Part shown: piece by piece, positions 56,298 to 64,000 of the stretch
Layout of the letters: each line of letters opens with the position of its first letter
Numbering within the stretch: the first letter of the stretch is position 1
Origin: Hwanghaeella sp965227365
Lineage (GTDB): Bacteria; Pseudomonadota; Alphaproteobacteria; UBA8366; Aestuariispiraceae
Direction of reading: 5' to 3'
Length of the DNA stretch: 64,000 bases
Assembly (NCBI RefSeq): GCF_965227365.1
Contig: NZ_OZ245754.1
Coordinates: forward strand, 4,278,001-4,342,000
Notes under the pieces: generated by a model
Told to the model about the DNA's origin: nothing
Seen by the model: only the letters and a program-made list of their open reading frames with translations
Database searches by the model: none
Translations under genes and position numbers: made by a program

Positions 56298-57605
56298 TCA
56301 TTTTCCCAGCGTATTGTGCGCCAGAATCGCATCCTTCCAGCCGTCGACCTTCGCCATATATTGGCCCCAGACCGTCTCGAAACTCTTGTCCTGTTCCGTA
56401 TCGACGGTGATCGTCGCGGTCATGCCGGCTCGAAGGGCCGGGCGGTCGGCGAATTCCAGGATCTCGATCCGGACCGGCAGACGCTGCACCACCTTGACCC
56501 AGTTCCCGGACGCATTCTGCGGCGGCAGGACCGCGAATTCCGCGCCGGTCGCGGGACTGATGCTGCCGATCGTCGCCGGCCAGGTCACGCCGGGATAGGC
56601 GTCGATCTCGACCTCCACCGGCTGACCTTCGCGCATATGCGTCAGCTGGGTTTCCTTCAGGTTCGCCTCGATCCAGAGCCCCTCGGTGGAAATCACGCCG
56701 AATATGGGGTCGCCTTCCTCCACCCATTCCCCCGCCTGAAGCCGCATTTGGCTGACGATACCATCGGCAGGGGCGAGGATTTCCGTATATTCCAGCTTCA
56801 ATTGGGCCTGATGCAATTCGGCCTCGGCCTCGGTGAACAGCGGGTGCAACTCGGCCGCCTTCAACGGATCGCCGCCAAGACTGGCCAATACGGTCTGGCT
56901 TTTCTGGCGCAGGGTGTTCACGGATTGCTTGGCCGTCATCAGTTCGAACTGCGCTTCGTCCAGACTGGCCCTTGTCGCGACACCACGGCTGGCCAAGGCC
57001 TGCTGGCGTTCGAACTCGGTCGTGAAATAGGCGACCCTCTCCTTGGCCTCCTCGATTTCAGCCTGAACCTGACGGAATTCCGCGCGCCGACGCTCGATTT
57101 CCTGACGGGCCGCGTCCAGCTTGGCTTCGGCCTGATCGACAGCGATCTGATGCGGCCTGGAATTCAGCCGGAACAGTACATCGCCCCGCGCGACCCGTTC
57201 GTTGTCCGAAACCAGGACTTCCACGACGCGGCCGTCGATAGACGGACTCACCGCGATGATTTCGGTTTTGACATAGGCGTTTTCGGTCGAGACGTAGCGG
57301 CCGGACGTCATGAACCAATAGGCGCCCGCGAGCAGGACGCAGATCGGGACGACCAGCAACAGAAGCGCCCGTGTCGTGCGTCGCATAAACCGACGGATCG
57401 GCTTTTTCTTGGTGGCCGACGGGGACTGTCCCACATCCGCCGGCGCGTCGGGCGCACGGTTTTCCGACGGTTTCGCTTCCTGTGTCTGACCGGCTTCATT
57501 CGCCGGTTTCACGGGCATCGGCGCGGGTGGCGACGAGGCCTCTTGCGTCGGTTGGACGCGATTGGGTCCCGTCGGCATTTCGCGTTGGGCGGCTGTTTCA
57601 CTCAT
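56298..57605 (-). CDS. HlyD/EmrA-type membrane-fusion (efflux adaptor) protein
   Basis: 435 residues. A Pro-rich cytoplasmic tail of about 75 residues precedes one helix (ALLLLVVPICVLLAGAYWFM). The lipoyl half-motif VSTENAYVKTEIIAVSPSIDGRV is followed by an alpha-hairpin with long coiled coils (about 155-260), then the second lipoyl half (ILAPADGIVSQMRLQAGEWVEEGDP). Normally it pairs with an EmrB-type MFS pump, but no such gene is adjacent. It starts 14 bases after the MarR gene, which probably controls it. GGGCGG precedes the ATG. Confidence 0.9.
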   Translation of the reverse strand: MSETAAQREMPTGPNRVQPTQEASSPPAPMPVKPANEAGQTQEAKPSENRAPDAPADVGQSPSATKKKPIRRFMRRTTRALLLLVVPICVLLAGAYWFMTSGRYVSTENAYVKTEIIAVSPSIDGRVVEVLVSDNERVARGDVLFRLNSRPHQIAVDQAEAKLDAARQEIERRRAEFRQVQAEIEEAKERVAYFTTEFERQQALASRGVATRASLDEAQFELMTAKQSVNTLRQKSQTVLASLGGDPLKAAELHPLFTEAEAELHQAQLKLEYTEILAPADGIVSQMRLQAGEWVEEGDPIFGVISTEGLWIEANLKETQLTHMREGQPVEVEIDAYPGVTWPATIGSISPATGAEFAVLPPQNASGNWVKVVQRLPVRIEILEFADRPALRAGMTATITVDTEQDKSFETVWGQYMAKVDGWKDAILAHNTLGK

Positions 57606-57618
57606 CTTCCGCCCTTCC

Positions 57619-58128
57619 CTAGTCGTCGCCTGCCATGGCGACCGGTTCGGCAACCGTTTCGCGGCCAAGGGCCAGAAGGTTGCCCTTGATCTTCATCAGC
57701 GTATCCACGAACCGGTCCTGCTCGTCCCGATCGATTCCCGCCATGGCACTTTCGCGAACACCGGCGCCGATACCGCGCAAGGCGATCATCAGCTCCAACA
57801 CCTCACCGGTCAGATAGACACGGCGAATGCGGCGGTCCTGGCCATCCGCCTCGCGCCGGACCCAGCCTTTTTCTTCCAGCTTGTCCAACAGGCGTCCCAT
57901 CGTCGCGCGTTCCACTTCGCACTGATCCGCCAACTCGGTCTGGGTCGCCCCTTCATAAGCGTAGACGAAATTCAGGACCCACCATTGCGAACGGGTCAGC
58001 TGCAGCGTTCGACTGCGGCGGTCGAATTCAGCGCGCATCAAACGCGCCACGTCATGCAGCAGAAAGCCGAAATTCCGTTCCAGATCCGAGCGGTCCATGC
58101 CGCCTGCTTTTGGCAATTCGCCATCCAT
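57619..58128 (-). CDS. MarR-family regulator upstream of the efflux adaptor
   Basis: 169 residues. It has dimer helices and a winged helix-turn-helix (TQTELADQCEVERATMGRLLDKLEEKGWV, wing RREADGQDRRIRRVYLT). It is expected to repress its own operon with the adaptor gene and respond to a phenolic or hydrophobic ligand. Three Met codons are possible starts (58164, 58128, 58098); none has an ideal ribosome-binding site. Three TTGCAT repeats lie just upstream and overlap the earliest start. Confidence 0.87.
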   Translation of the reverse strand: MDGELPKAGGMDRSDLERNFGFLLHDVARLMRAEFDRRSRTLQLTRSQWWVLNFVYAYEGATQTELADQCEVERATMGRLLDKLEEKGWVRREADGQDRRIRRVYLTGEVLELMIALRGIGAGVRESAMAGIDRDEQDRFVDTLMKIKGNLLALGRETVAEPVAMAGDD

Positions 58129-58158
58129 GGAGGTGCGTCGTCCAATCACCGATTTTTG

Positions 58159-58194
58159 TTGCATTGCTTACAATTGCATAGACTATAATTGCAT
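58159..58194. promoter_or_regulatory. Three TTGCAT direct repeats with 15-base spacing (putative MarR operator)
   Basis: TTGCAT occurs at 58159-58164, 58174-58179 and 58189-58194, exactly 15 bases apart, in the divergent region between the marR gene and the dehydratase gene. TATAAT overlaps the last copies at 58184-58189 on the plus strand. The region is notably A/T-rich for this genome. Confidence 0.5.
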
Positions 58195-58359
58195 TGCCAA
58201 CAGAATCCAAGCGCACGTAATCAGACCAACCCTTGCGGTCAGGCCCGGGAAGCGGTCATCCTCGGGATACGGGCATTCAAGAAAACGCGGTCGACAGAAC
58301 CGCGGCCGCCAATCCGGCAAGCGAGGGCGGCACCTCAAACAGGGTGGGAGCAAATCGCC

Positions 58360-59556
58360 ATGCGCATCACGTCGATCGAGACATTGCGGCTGGAGGAGTT
58401 TTCCAACGTCCTTTGGGTCCTGATCCATACGGACGAGGGCGTTACAGGACTGGGCGAGACCTTTTTCGGATCCAAGGCGGTCGAAGCCTTCATTCACGAA
58501 ACCGCGGCGCTGAAACTGATCGGCGAAGACCCGTTCCGAATCGAATACCTCAATCGCGAACTGCTGACCTATGTGGGCTTTTCCGGCCAGGGCGCCGAGG
58601 AACGCGGACGGTCGGCCATCGACATCGCGCTGTGGGACCTTTTCGGGAAGGCCATGGGCCAGCCCGTCTACCAGCTGCTCGGCGGTTTGTGCCGCGACAA
58701 GGTTCGCACCTACAACACCTGCGCCGGTTATCGCTATGTCCGCAGCCGCCCCACCTGGGGCACGGACGATTGGGGGCTGGAAAAGAGCGAGGGCCCTTAC
58801 GAGGACCTGGACGCCTTCCTGAACCGCGCCGACGAACTGGCCCACAGCCTGCTTGAGCAGGGCATCACGGGGATGAAGATCTGGCCCTTCGATACCGCCG
58901 CGGAAAAGACCAAGGGCTACGACATTTCCTCCGCCGATCTGAACGCGGCCCTGGTCCCTTTCGAGAAGATCCGAAAGGCGGTCGGGGACAAGATCGACAT
59001 TCACGTGGAGCTGCATTCACTGTGGCGGATGCCCGGCATCCTCAAGGTCGTGAAGGCGCTGGAACCTTTCGACCCCTATTGGATCGAAGACCCGATCCGG
59101 ATGGACGGATTCGACGATCTGCGGGCCTTGTCGGAAAAGACCAAGGCGCCGATCTGCGCCAGCGAAACCCTCGGCACGATTCGGGATTTCCGCAGCCTGA
59201 TGGAAGCGCAGTGTGCGCATATCGTAATGCCCGATGTCGGCTGGTGCGGCGGCATTACCGAAACCCGAAAAATCGCCGCCATCGCGGAGGCCTATCAACG
59301 GCCCGTCGCGCCGCATGACTGTCAGGGGCCGGTGGTTCTGGCGGCATCGGTCCATATGTCCCTCGCGCTGCCCAACGTACTGGTTCAGGAATCCGTCCGC
59401 GCCTTCTATGACGGTTGGTATGGGGAATTGGTGGATACCGTGCCACGGCCGGTCGAGGGCTTCTTCCATCCGCCGGAAGGACCCGGCCTGGGCCTGAACC
59501 TGCTGCCCGACCTGTGGAAGCGGGACGATGCGACCCAGAGGATAACCAGCGCCTGA
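58360..59556 (+). CDS. Mandelate racemase / muconate lactonizing enzyme family dehydratase
   Basis: 398 residues, enolase superfamily. The capping domain opens RITSIETLRLEEFSNVLWVLIHTDEGVTGLGE. The barrel holds GMKIWPFD, IHVELHSLW, YWIEDPIRMDGF, ICASETLG, VMPDVGWCGGITE and VAPHDCQGP. The three acidic Mg ligands and the His-Asp pair are visible, but the usual KxK base reads K-I-W. A sugar-acid dehydratase is likely; the substrate is unknown. GGGAG lies 8 bases before the ATG; the frame extends 57 codons upstream without coding look. Confidence 0.9.
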   Translation: MRITSIETLRLEEFSNVLWVLIHTDEGVTGLGETFFGSKAVEAFIHETAALKLIGEDPFRIEYLNRELLTYVGFSGQGAEERGRSAIDIALWDLFGKAMGQPVYQLLGGLCRDKVRTYNTCAGYRYVRSRPTWGTDDWGLEKSEGPYEDLDAFLNRADELAHSLLEQGITGMKIWPFDTAAEKTKGYDISSADLNAALVPFEKIRKAVGDKIDIHVELHSLWRMPGILKVVKALEPFDPYWIEDPIRMDGFDDLRALSEKTKAPICASETLGTIRDFRSLMEAQCAHIVMPDVGWCGGITETRKIAAIAEAYQRPVAPHDCQGPVVLAASVHMSLALPNVLVQESVRAFYDGWYGELVDTVPRPVEGFFHPPEGPGLGLNLLPDLWKRDDATQRITSA

Positions 59557-59636
59557 TTATCGCCTATTTGGCGCACAACGCGGCCCTGCGGGGCCGCGGC
59601 ATAAGTCGGCATCAGATATGAACGGGGCAGGACGAA

Positions 59637-60137
59637 CTATAGCTCCCGCTGCATATAGATCGTGTCCAACCAGCGATCAAACTTGAACCCAACATTCTTC
59701 AGGACCCCGGCATAGAGAAACCCACAGGCCTTGTGCACGCCGATGGAGCCGGAATTCTCTATATCCCCGATAACCGCGATGATCTGCCTGAAACCGCCGG
59801 CGCGGGCATCCTCGACCACCGATGACAGAAGCGTACGGCCGATGCCCCGCCCCTGGACGGAAGGGTCGACATAGATCGAGTCCTCAAGCGTGAAGCGATA
59901 ACCGGGCCGGGGCCGAAACCAGTCGGCAAAGGCATAACCGACGACCTCGCCATTGTCCTCCGCCACACGAAAAGGAAGCTTCTGATCCAGCATTCGTTCG
60001 ACCCGGGACGAGATGTCCTCCAGGCTGGGTGCCTCCAGGGAAAAACTCGCGGTTCCCGTTTCGACGGCCTCGGCATGAATTCGATGGATGCCCGGCGCGT
60101 CCTGCAACAACCCCGGGCGTATCGTCATGCCCTTCAT
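59637..60137 (-). CDS. GNAT acetyltransferase, phosphinothricin-acetyltransferase-like
   Basis: 166 residues. TIRPGLLQDAPGIHRIHAEAVETGTASF opens the protein and is a hallmark of the PAT/MddA branch. The acetyl-CoA loop is VDPSVQGRGIGRTLLSSVVEDA. The C-terminal FLYAGVLKNVGFKFDRWLDTIYMQ matches the same group. Natural substrates are methionine sulfoximine-like compounds or other amines. It starts 2 bases after the aldolase stop and so shares its operon. A second Met 3 codons later is possible. Confidence 0.88.
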   Translation of the reverse strand: MKGMTIRPGLLQDAPGIHRIHAEAVETGTASFSLEAPSLEDISSRVERMLDQKLPFRVAEDNGEVVGYAFADWFRPRPGYRFTLEDSIYVDPSVQGRGIGRTLLSSVVEDARAGGFRQIIAVIGDIENSGSIGVHKACGFLYAGVLKNVGFKFDRWLDTIYMQREL

Positions 60138-60139
60138 GA

Positions 60140-61045
60140 TCAAAAGCCCCCCAGTTCGGCGGCATAGCGTTGCAGCCATTGCAGCCCATGCGGGGTTGGC
60201 TGCTGGGCCGGCGCCCGGTCATGAACCTGGTCGAGCGACAGGCCCATCCGCAAGGCGGTGATGCGTTTGCCGTAACACAGGAAATTCTGCACCGACTGCA
60301 TGCAGAAGATGATGACGGGAAGGATCTCACGATAGATCGATTCCATCTCCTGCTCGCGTCCCGCTTCGAAAGCCTTGTAGAGATCGATCTGTCTATCGAA
60401 GCAATCGGGGGCCGGAATCATGCCGACGCAACCGCCGCGCAGATTGTCCGGGAATTCCAGACCGCCGCGCCCGTTCAGGACACGGAAGACACCGTCCGTC
60501 GCATCGACCAATCCGGCGATTTCGATGGCGGGACCCTCGCCCTTCAGCAGGGCGACATTCGGGTGATTCCGGTTCAGGGTCTTCAACCCGTCTATCGAAA
60601 GTCCGACACCGATATAGGCCGCGGCATTCTGGATCGCGACGGGGATGGAGACCTTTTCCGCCACGCTGCCGAAGAAGCGAACATATTCGCCCTCGGCCAA
60701 TCCTGCGACCGGTGGCGGCTGAAGGATAACGAAATCGACGCCAAGTTGATCCGCGGCCTTGGCGAAATCCACCTGTCCCTCGACCGTCGGTTCGGCAATC
60801 GTGATGGCGATGGGGCAGGCCCCGTCGACATCCTCGACCAGCCATTCCATGACCTGACGCCGTTCGGCCGTCGACAGTTTCGTGACCTCGGTCGCCAGTC
60901 CCAGGGCCGCGATCCCATGCGGGTTATGCTTCACGCAGGCCTGGGCCTGCTGCCGCATCAGATTACGGTCCAGCGCCCCCGTCTCGTCGAAAAACGCATA
61001 GAGGATCGGGTAGACGCCCCGAACCTGTGACGGATCGATTCCCAT
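60140..61045 (-). CDS. Dihydrodipicolinate synthase (DapA/NAL)-family aldolase
   Basis: 301 residues, class I aldolase barrel. Schiff-base lysine is in VALLKGEGP. The barrel has GIAALGLATEVTKLSTAERRQVMEWL and the Tyr of IQNAAAYIGVGLS. The usual GTTGE loop reads GLATEV, so lysine synthesis is unlikely; a 2-keto-3-deoxy-acid aldolase or dehydratase acting on sugar acids is more likely. It is flanked by an oxidase and an acetyltransferase gene on the same strand. Confidence 0.87.
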   Translation of the reverse strand: MGIDPSQVRGVYPILYAFFDETGALDRNLMRQQAQACVKHNPHGIAALGLATEVTKLSTAERRQVMEWLVEDVDGACPIAITIAEPTVEGQVDFAKAADQLGVDFVILQPPPVAGLAEGEYVRFFGSVAEKVSIPVAIQNAAAYIGVGLSIDGLKTLNRNHPNVALLKGEGPAIEIAGLVDATDGVFRVLNGRGGLEFPDNLRGGCVGMIPAPDCFDRQIDLYKAFEAGREQEMESIYREILPVIIFCMQSVQNFLCYGKRITALRMGLSLDQVHDRAPAQQPTPHGLQWLQRYAAELGGF

Positions 61046-61072
61046 GGCTACCCCCGAAAATGACGTTCCCGA

Positions 61073-62476
61073 TCAGGCCGGCAGGACCTTGCCCGGATTC
61101 ATGATGCCTTCCGGGTCCAAAGCGTTCTTGATCATGCGCATGACGCTGACCGCTTCCCCGTGTTCGGCTTCCAGGAATTTCCGCTTGCCGGCGCCGATCC
61201 CGTGTTCGCCGGTGCAGGTCCCGTCCATGGCGAGGGCCTGATAGACCAGTTGCTTGTTATGCTCTTCCGCCTTCGCCAGCTCTTCCGGATTGTTCGGGTC
61301 GACGACGTAGCCGATGTGGAAGTTACCATCGCCGACATGCCCGACGATGGTGCCCACCAGTCCCTGCTCGTCCATGGTTCGTTTCGCCTCGGTGATGACT
61401 TCCGCCAGGCGGGAGATCGGCACACAGACATCCGTCGCCCAGACCTCGCATCCCGGCCGAAGAGCCCGTGTCGCGTAGTGACAGTTATGACGCGCGGTCC
61501 ACAGCGTGTTGCGGTCTTCCTGTTTGGTCGCAAATTTGAAATTGGCGCCGCCGAAATCCGCCGCGATCGCCTGGACGGTTTCCGCCTGTTCCTTCACACC
61601 GGCTTCGGAGCCGTGGAATTCGAAGAAAAGATGATCCGCCGCCTTGAATCCATCAAGTTTGGAATAATCGATGCAGGCCGCCATCATTTCCTTGGAGACG
61701 AGTTCGACACGTGCGACGGGGACGCCGGACTGGATGGTCAGGATGGTGGTGTTCACCGCGTCTTCCAGACTGGGAAACTCGCAGACGGCGGAGGAGATCG
61801 CCTCCGGCACGCCGTACACTTTCAGCGTCAGTTCCGTGATGATGCCGAGCGTTCCCTCCGATCCCACGAATAGGCGGGTCAGGTCGTAGCCGGCCGAGGA
61901 TTTTTTCGCCCGGCGCGCGGTCTTGATGACACGCCCGTCGGCCAGAACCGCGGTCAGGTTCAGGACGTTTTCCCGCATCGTGCCGTAACGCACCGCGTTC
62001 GTGCCCGAGGCCCGCGTCGCGGCCATACCGCCCAGCGAGGCATCCGCGCCCGGATCGATCGGGAAGAAGAGACCCGTGTCACGCAGGTATTCGTTCAACT
62101 GCTTGCGCGTCACACCCGCCTGAACGGTGACGTCCAGATCCTCGGCATTCACCTTAAGCACGTTGTTCATTTCCGAAACATCGATGCAGATACCGCCAAA
62201 AGGCGCGGTCACATGGCCTTCCAGCCCCGTACCCGTTCCGAAGGGAATGATCGGCGCCTTGTGCTTGGCCGCGATCTTGACCGCTTTGGCGACATCATCG
62301 GTCGAGCGCGCAAAGACGACCGCATCGGGCGGTTCGGCCTTGTGATAGCTTTCGTCGCTGCCATGCCGCTCCAGCACGGAGGCGGAAGTGGACACCTGGT
62401 CGCCGAAAACTTCCTTCAATTCGCTGATCAGGCTGTTCATCTCGGGTTCGACGAGCCGCGCCGTTACTGAAGCCAT
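61073..62476 (-). CDS. FAD-linked 2-hydroxyacid dehydrogenase (GlcD / D-lactate dehydrogenase type)
   Basis: 467 residues. The PCMH FAD domain is PIIPFGTGTGLEGHVTAPFGGICIDVSEMN with DPGADASLGGMAATRASGTNAVRYGTMRENVL. The C-terminal catalytic part has GHVGDGNFHIGYV and GEHGIGAGKRKFLEAEHG, as in D-lactate and glycolate dehydrogenases. It oxidises a D-2-hydroxyacid and passes electrons to cytochrome c or quinone. The ATG at 62476 follows AAGGAAG; the frame extends 35 codons upstream without coding look. Confidence 0.93.
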   Translation of the reverse strand: MASVTARLVEPEMNSLISELKEVFGDQVSTSASVLERHGSDESYHKAEPPDAVVFARSTDDVAKAVKIAAKHKAPIIPFGTGTGLEGHVTAPFGGICIDVSEMNNVLKVNAEDLDVTVQAGVTRKQLNEYLRDTGLFFPIDPGADASLGGMAATRASGTNAVRYGTMRENVLNLTAVLADGRVIKTARRAKKSSAGYDLTRLFVGSEGTLGIITELTLKVYGVPEAISSAVCEFPSLEDAVNTTILTIQSGVPVARVELVSKEMMAACIDYSKLDGFKAADHLFFEFHGSEAGVKEQAETVQAIAADFGGANFKFATKQEDRNTLWTARHNCHYATRALRPGCEVWATDVCVPISRLAEVITEAKRTMDEQGLVGTIVGHVGDGNFHIGYVVDPNNPEELAKAEEHNKQLVYQALAMDGTCTGEHGIGAGKRKFLEAEHGEAVSVMRMIKNALDPEGIMNPGKVLPA

Positions 62477-62651
62477 GTCATCTTCCTTTTTCTGAAAGCG
62501 GCCGTGGCAAGGCCCGGGTCGCTGGGATAGCGTGTTGCCGGGGTCGTCCAGGGGACCGTGTGCGTTTCCTCTACTGCCCATACAATACCATTAGAATTGC
62601 GCCTGCCAACGGGCCAGCAGCTATCCAATTCGTACCGGGGGGAAAACGTTC

Positions 62652-63440
62652 ATGGACGGAAACACACTTTCGGACGCGGCCGATGCCTTGGCCGAGGCTA
62701 GGATTTCAGCACAGGCCCTGGCCCGCCTGCCGCTGGAACCGGAAGCGCTCGATCTGGAAACCGCCTATCGGATTCAGGACCTGCTGCACGAACGATTGGC
62801 CGCGCGGTTCGGCCCGATGATTGGTCACAAGATCGGCTGCACCACAAAGGTCATGCAGGAATACCTGAAGATCGGCCATCCCTGCGCCGGCATGGTCCCC
62901 GAGACCATGGTGCATCAAGGAACGGGCCGCTACCGGCGCGCCGACCTCGTCCGGCCGGGCATAGAATGCGAAATCGCCGTCATGCTGGCAAAGGACATGC
63001 CGGCCCTGGCGGACGGATACGACCGGGCGTCGGCGGCCGATGCCGTGGGCGGCGCGATGGCCAGCATAGAACTGGTCGATGAACGCTGGACCGATTTCCG
63101 GGACAGGCCGACCTCTTCCCTCGTCGCCGACGACTTCTTCAATGCCGGCTGTGTCTTCAGCGCCCCGGTCGAGACCGATCCCCTGGCGATGGACCGTTTG
63201 ACCGGGAGATTGCGCATCAACGGCGCGCTGATCGGCGAGGGCATCGGCGGCGACATTCTGGGACACCCGATGGACGCGCTGGCCTGGCTGGCGGAATTCC
63301 GGGCCGGACGGGGACAGCCCCTGAAGGCCGGGGAATTCGTCACGCTGGGCAGCATCGTCAAGACCGAGTGGATTGAAGCGGGCGATGAGGTCGTCACCGA
63401 AATCGACGGGCTCGGGACCGCGACACTGATCGTGGAGTAA
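62652..63440 (+). CDS. 2-keto-4-pentenoate hydratase / fumarylacetoacetate-hydrolase-fold protein
   Basis: 262 residues. Motifs of the MhpD-like group are present: LETAYRIQDLLHERL, GHKIGCTTKVMQEYLKI, GIECEIAVMLAKDMP, ASIELVDERWTDF, and GHPMDALAWLAE. The acidic residues that bind Mg are in ECE and the later E of SIELVDERW. It would hydrate 2-hydroxypenta-2,4-dienoate-type compounds in aromatic breakdown or act on a related keto acid. The gene is divergent from the FAD dehydrogenase. Confidence 0.9.
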   Translation: MDGNTLSDAADALAEARISAQALARLPLEPEALDLETAYRIQDLLHERLAARFGPMIGHKIGCTTKVMQEYLKIGHPCAGMVPETMVHQGTGRYRRADLVRPGIECEIAVMLAKDMPALADGYDRASAADAVGGAMASIELVDERWTDFRDRPTSSLVADDFFNAGCVFSAPVETDPLAMDRLTGRLRINGALIGEGIGGDILGHPMDALAWLAEFRAGRGQPLKAGEFVTLGSIVKTEWIEAGDEVVTEIDGLGTATLIVE

Positions 63441-63448
63441 CGGCCCGT

Positions 63449-63835
63449 CTAGTGGGCCAAATCCTCCAGGATCGGGCAGTCGGGGCGGTCATCCCCGTGG
63501 CAGCGGTTGACCAGGGTCTCAAGCGTCGAACGCATCTGCTCCAATTCATCGATCTTGGCGGCGATACGATCGATATGCTGCCGGGCCAAGGCCTTCACAT
63601 CCCCGCTGGACCGGTTCTTGTCCTGATACAGGGAGAGCAACACCGCGCAATCCTTGACGGAAAAGCCCAGGTCGCGGGCCCGTTTCAGAAAACTCAGCGT
63701 GTGGACATCGGCCTCGCTATAGGACCGATAGCCGGCGGCCGTGCGACCCGCCGGCGCGATCAAGCCGGTTTCCTCGTAGTAACGGATGGTCTTTGCCGGA
63801 ATGCCGGACTTCTTGGCCGCTTCACCGATATTCAT
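63449..63835 (-). CDS. cueR: Cu(I)-responsive MerR-family regulator CueR
   Basis: 128 residues. The MerR winged helix (NIGEAAKKSGIPAKTIRYYEETGLI) and the dimer helix are standard. The metal loop CHGDDRPDCPI, with two cysteines separated by seven residues, is that of CueR, which senses monovalent copper. Its start overlaps the stop of the copper ATPase gene (ATGA), a typical copA-cueR operon. Confidence 0.93.
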   Translation of the reverse strand: MNIGEAAKKSGIPAKTIRYYEETGLIAPAGRTAAGYRSYSEADVHTLSFLKRARDLGFSVKDCAVLLSLYQDKNRSSGDVKALARQHIDRIAAKIDELEQMRSTLETLVNRCHGDDRPDCPILEDLAH

Positions 63836-64000
63836 CGCGCGCTCCTTTCCTGCAGTTCGGGTTTCCAGCGCCGCAACAGCAGCGCATTGGTGACCACGCA
63901 GACCGAACTCAATGCCATGGCTGCCCCGGCGATTCCCGGGCTGAGATAACCGAGCGCTGCCAAGGGAATACCAATGGTGTTATAGGCGAAGGCCCAGAAC
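63832..64000 (-). CDS. copA: Copper-translocating P-type ATPase CopA, C-terminal fragment
   Basis: The last 55 residues are in the window; the gene continues to the right. The reading FWAFAYNTIGIPLAALGYLS, then SPGIAGAAMALSSVCVVTNAL, LLLRRWKP, is the end of P1B-type copper ATPases, including the N-x6-Y-N and M-x2-S-S copper-binding helices. It exports Cu(I) from the cytoplasm and is coupled to cueR. Confidence 0.9.
   Translation of the reverse strand, partial: FWAFAYNTIGIPLAALGYLSPGIAGAAMALSSVCVVTNALLLRRWKPELQERSAR

Noticed and set aside
59580..59600. GC-rich hairpin after the dehydratase gene
   Set aside because: Short stem (GCGGCCC/GGGCCGC) without a T-run; possible but too weak to call a terminator.

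Overview
The window is a stretch of high-G+C bacterial chromosome from an alphaproteobacterium, most likely of Rhodospirillales type. I infer this from family content rather than any database search: a petA-petB-petC bc1 operon, a membrane-anchored CycM-type cytochrome c beside kdsB, a TipF-like degenerate EAL protein, an EipB/DUF1849 envelope protein, and DUF1285, DUF6111 and DUF4381 proteins. I saw no insertion sequence, prophage, CRISPR array or rRNA operon. One tRNA (Ser, GGA anticodon) is present. Both window edges cut genes: the start of argJ on the left and the end of a copper P-type ATPase on the right.

Layout. 0-6.1 kb: argJ start, a parvulin-type prolyl isomerase, an unrecognised protein, secA, and a LysR regulator. 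6.2-9.5 kb: a DoxX-like membrane protein and the bc1 complex, with terminators between them. 9.9-14.8 kb: trmL-hemF-exported protein on the plus strand, then NUDIX-DUF6111-CCA transferase and DUF1285 on the minus strand. 15.0-21.8 kb: a first MoxR system (MoxR, DUF58, a BatA/DUF4159 membrane protein and a second large membrane protein). 22-29.4 kb: class V aminotransferase, DUF1330, a HAD phosphatase, the TipF-like protein, pyrD and lepA. 29.8-34.5 kb: tRNA-Ser, then three signalling genes: a receiver-kinase hybrid, a periplasmic-binding lipoprotein and a membrane histidine kinase. 34.5-40.5 kb: a second, more classical MoxR/DUF58/DUF4381/BatA/BatB/BatC/BatD operon. 40.8-47.5 kb: a fused hydantoinase/oxoprolinase, an EipB-like protein, an M17 aminopeptidase and a small MarR regulator. 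47.5-53.3 kb: a complete yejABEF peptide importer. 53.5-58.2 kb: hisN-like phosphatase, CycM-type cytochrome c, kdsB, an ACT-domain protein, an EmrA/HlyD adaptor and its MarR regulator. 58.4-63.4 kb: a catabolic group (enolase-superfamily dehydratase, acetyltransferase, DHDPS-type aldolase, FAD-linked 2-hydroxyacid dehydrogenase, 2-keto-4-pentenoate hydratase-like protein). 63.4-64 kb: CueR and copA.

Most of the window is ordinary core genome. The parts that repay a second look are: two non-identical MoxR/Bat-like systems within 26 kb, one with degenerate metal sites in its VWA-like domains; the kinase-binding protein-kinase triad, which has an ABC-type binding protein but no transporter; the catalytically degenerate EAL protein; and a set of three TTGCAT direct repeats spaced exactly 15 bp apart in front of the MarR/EmrA pair. 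Start codons were chosen by reading the upstream bases for a ribosome-binding site and by family alignment from memory, so several are approximate and are marked as such.
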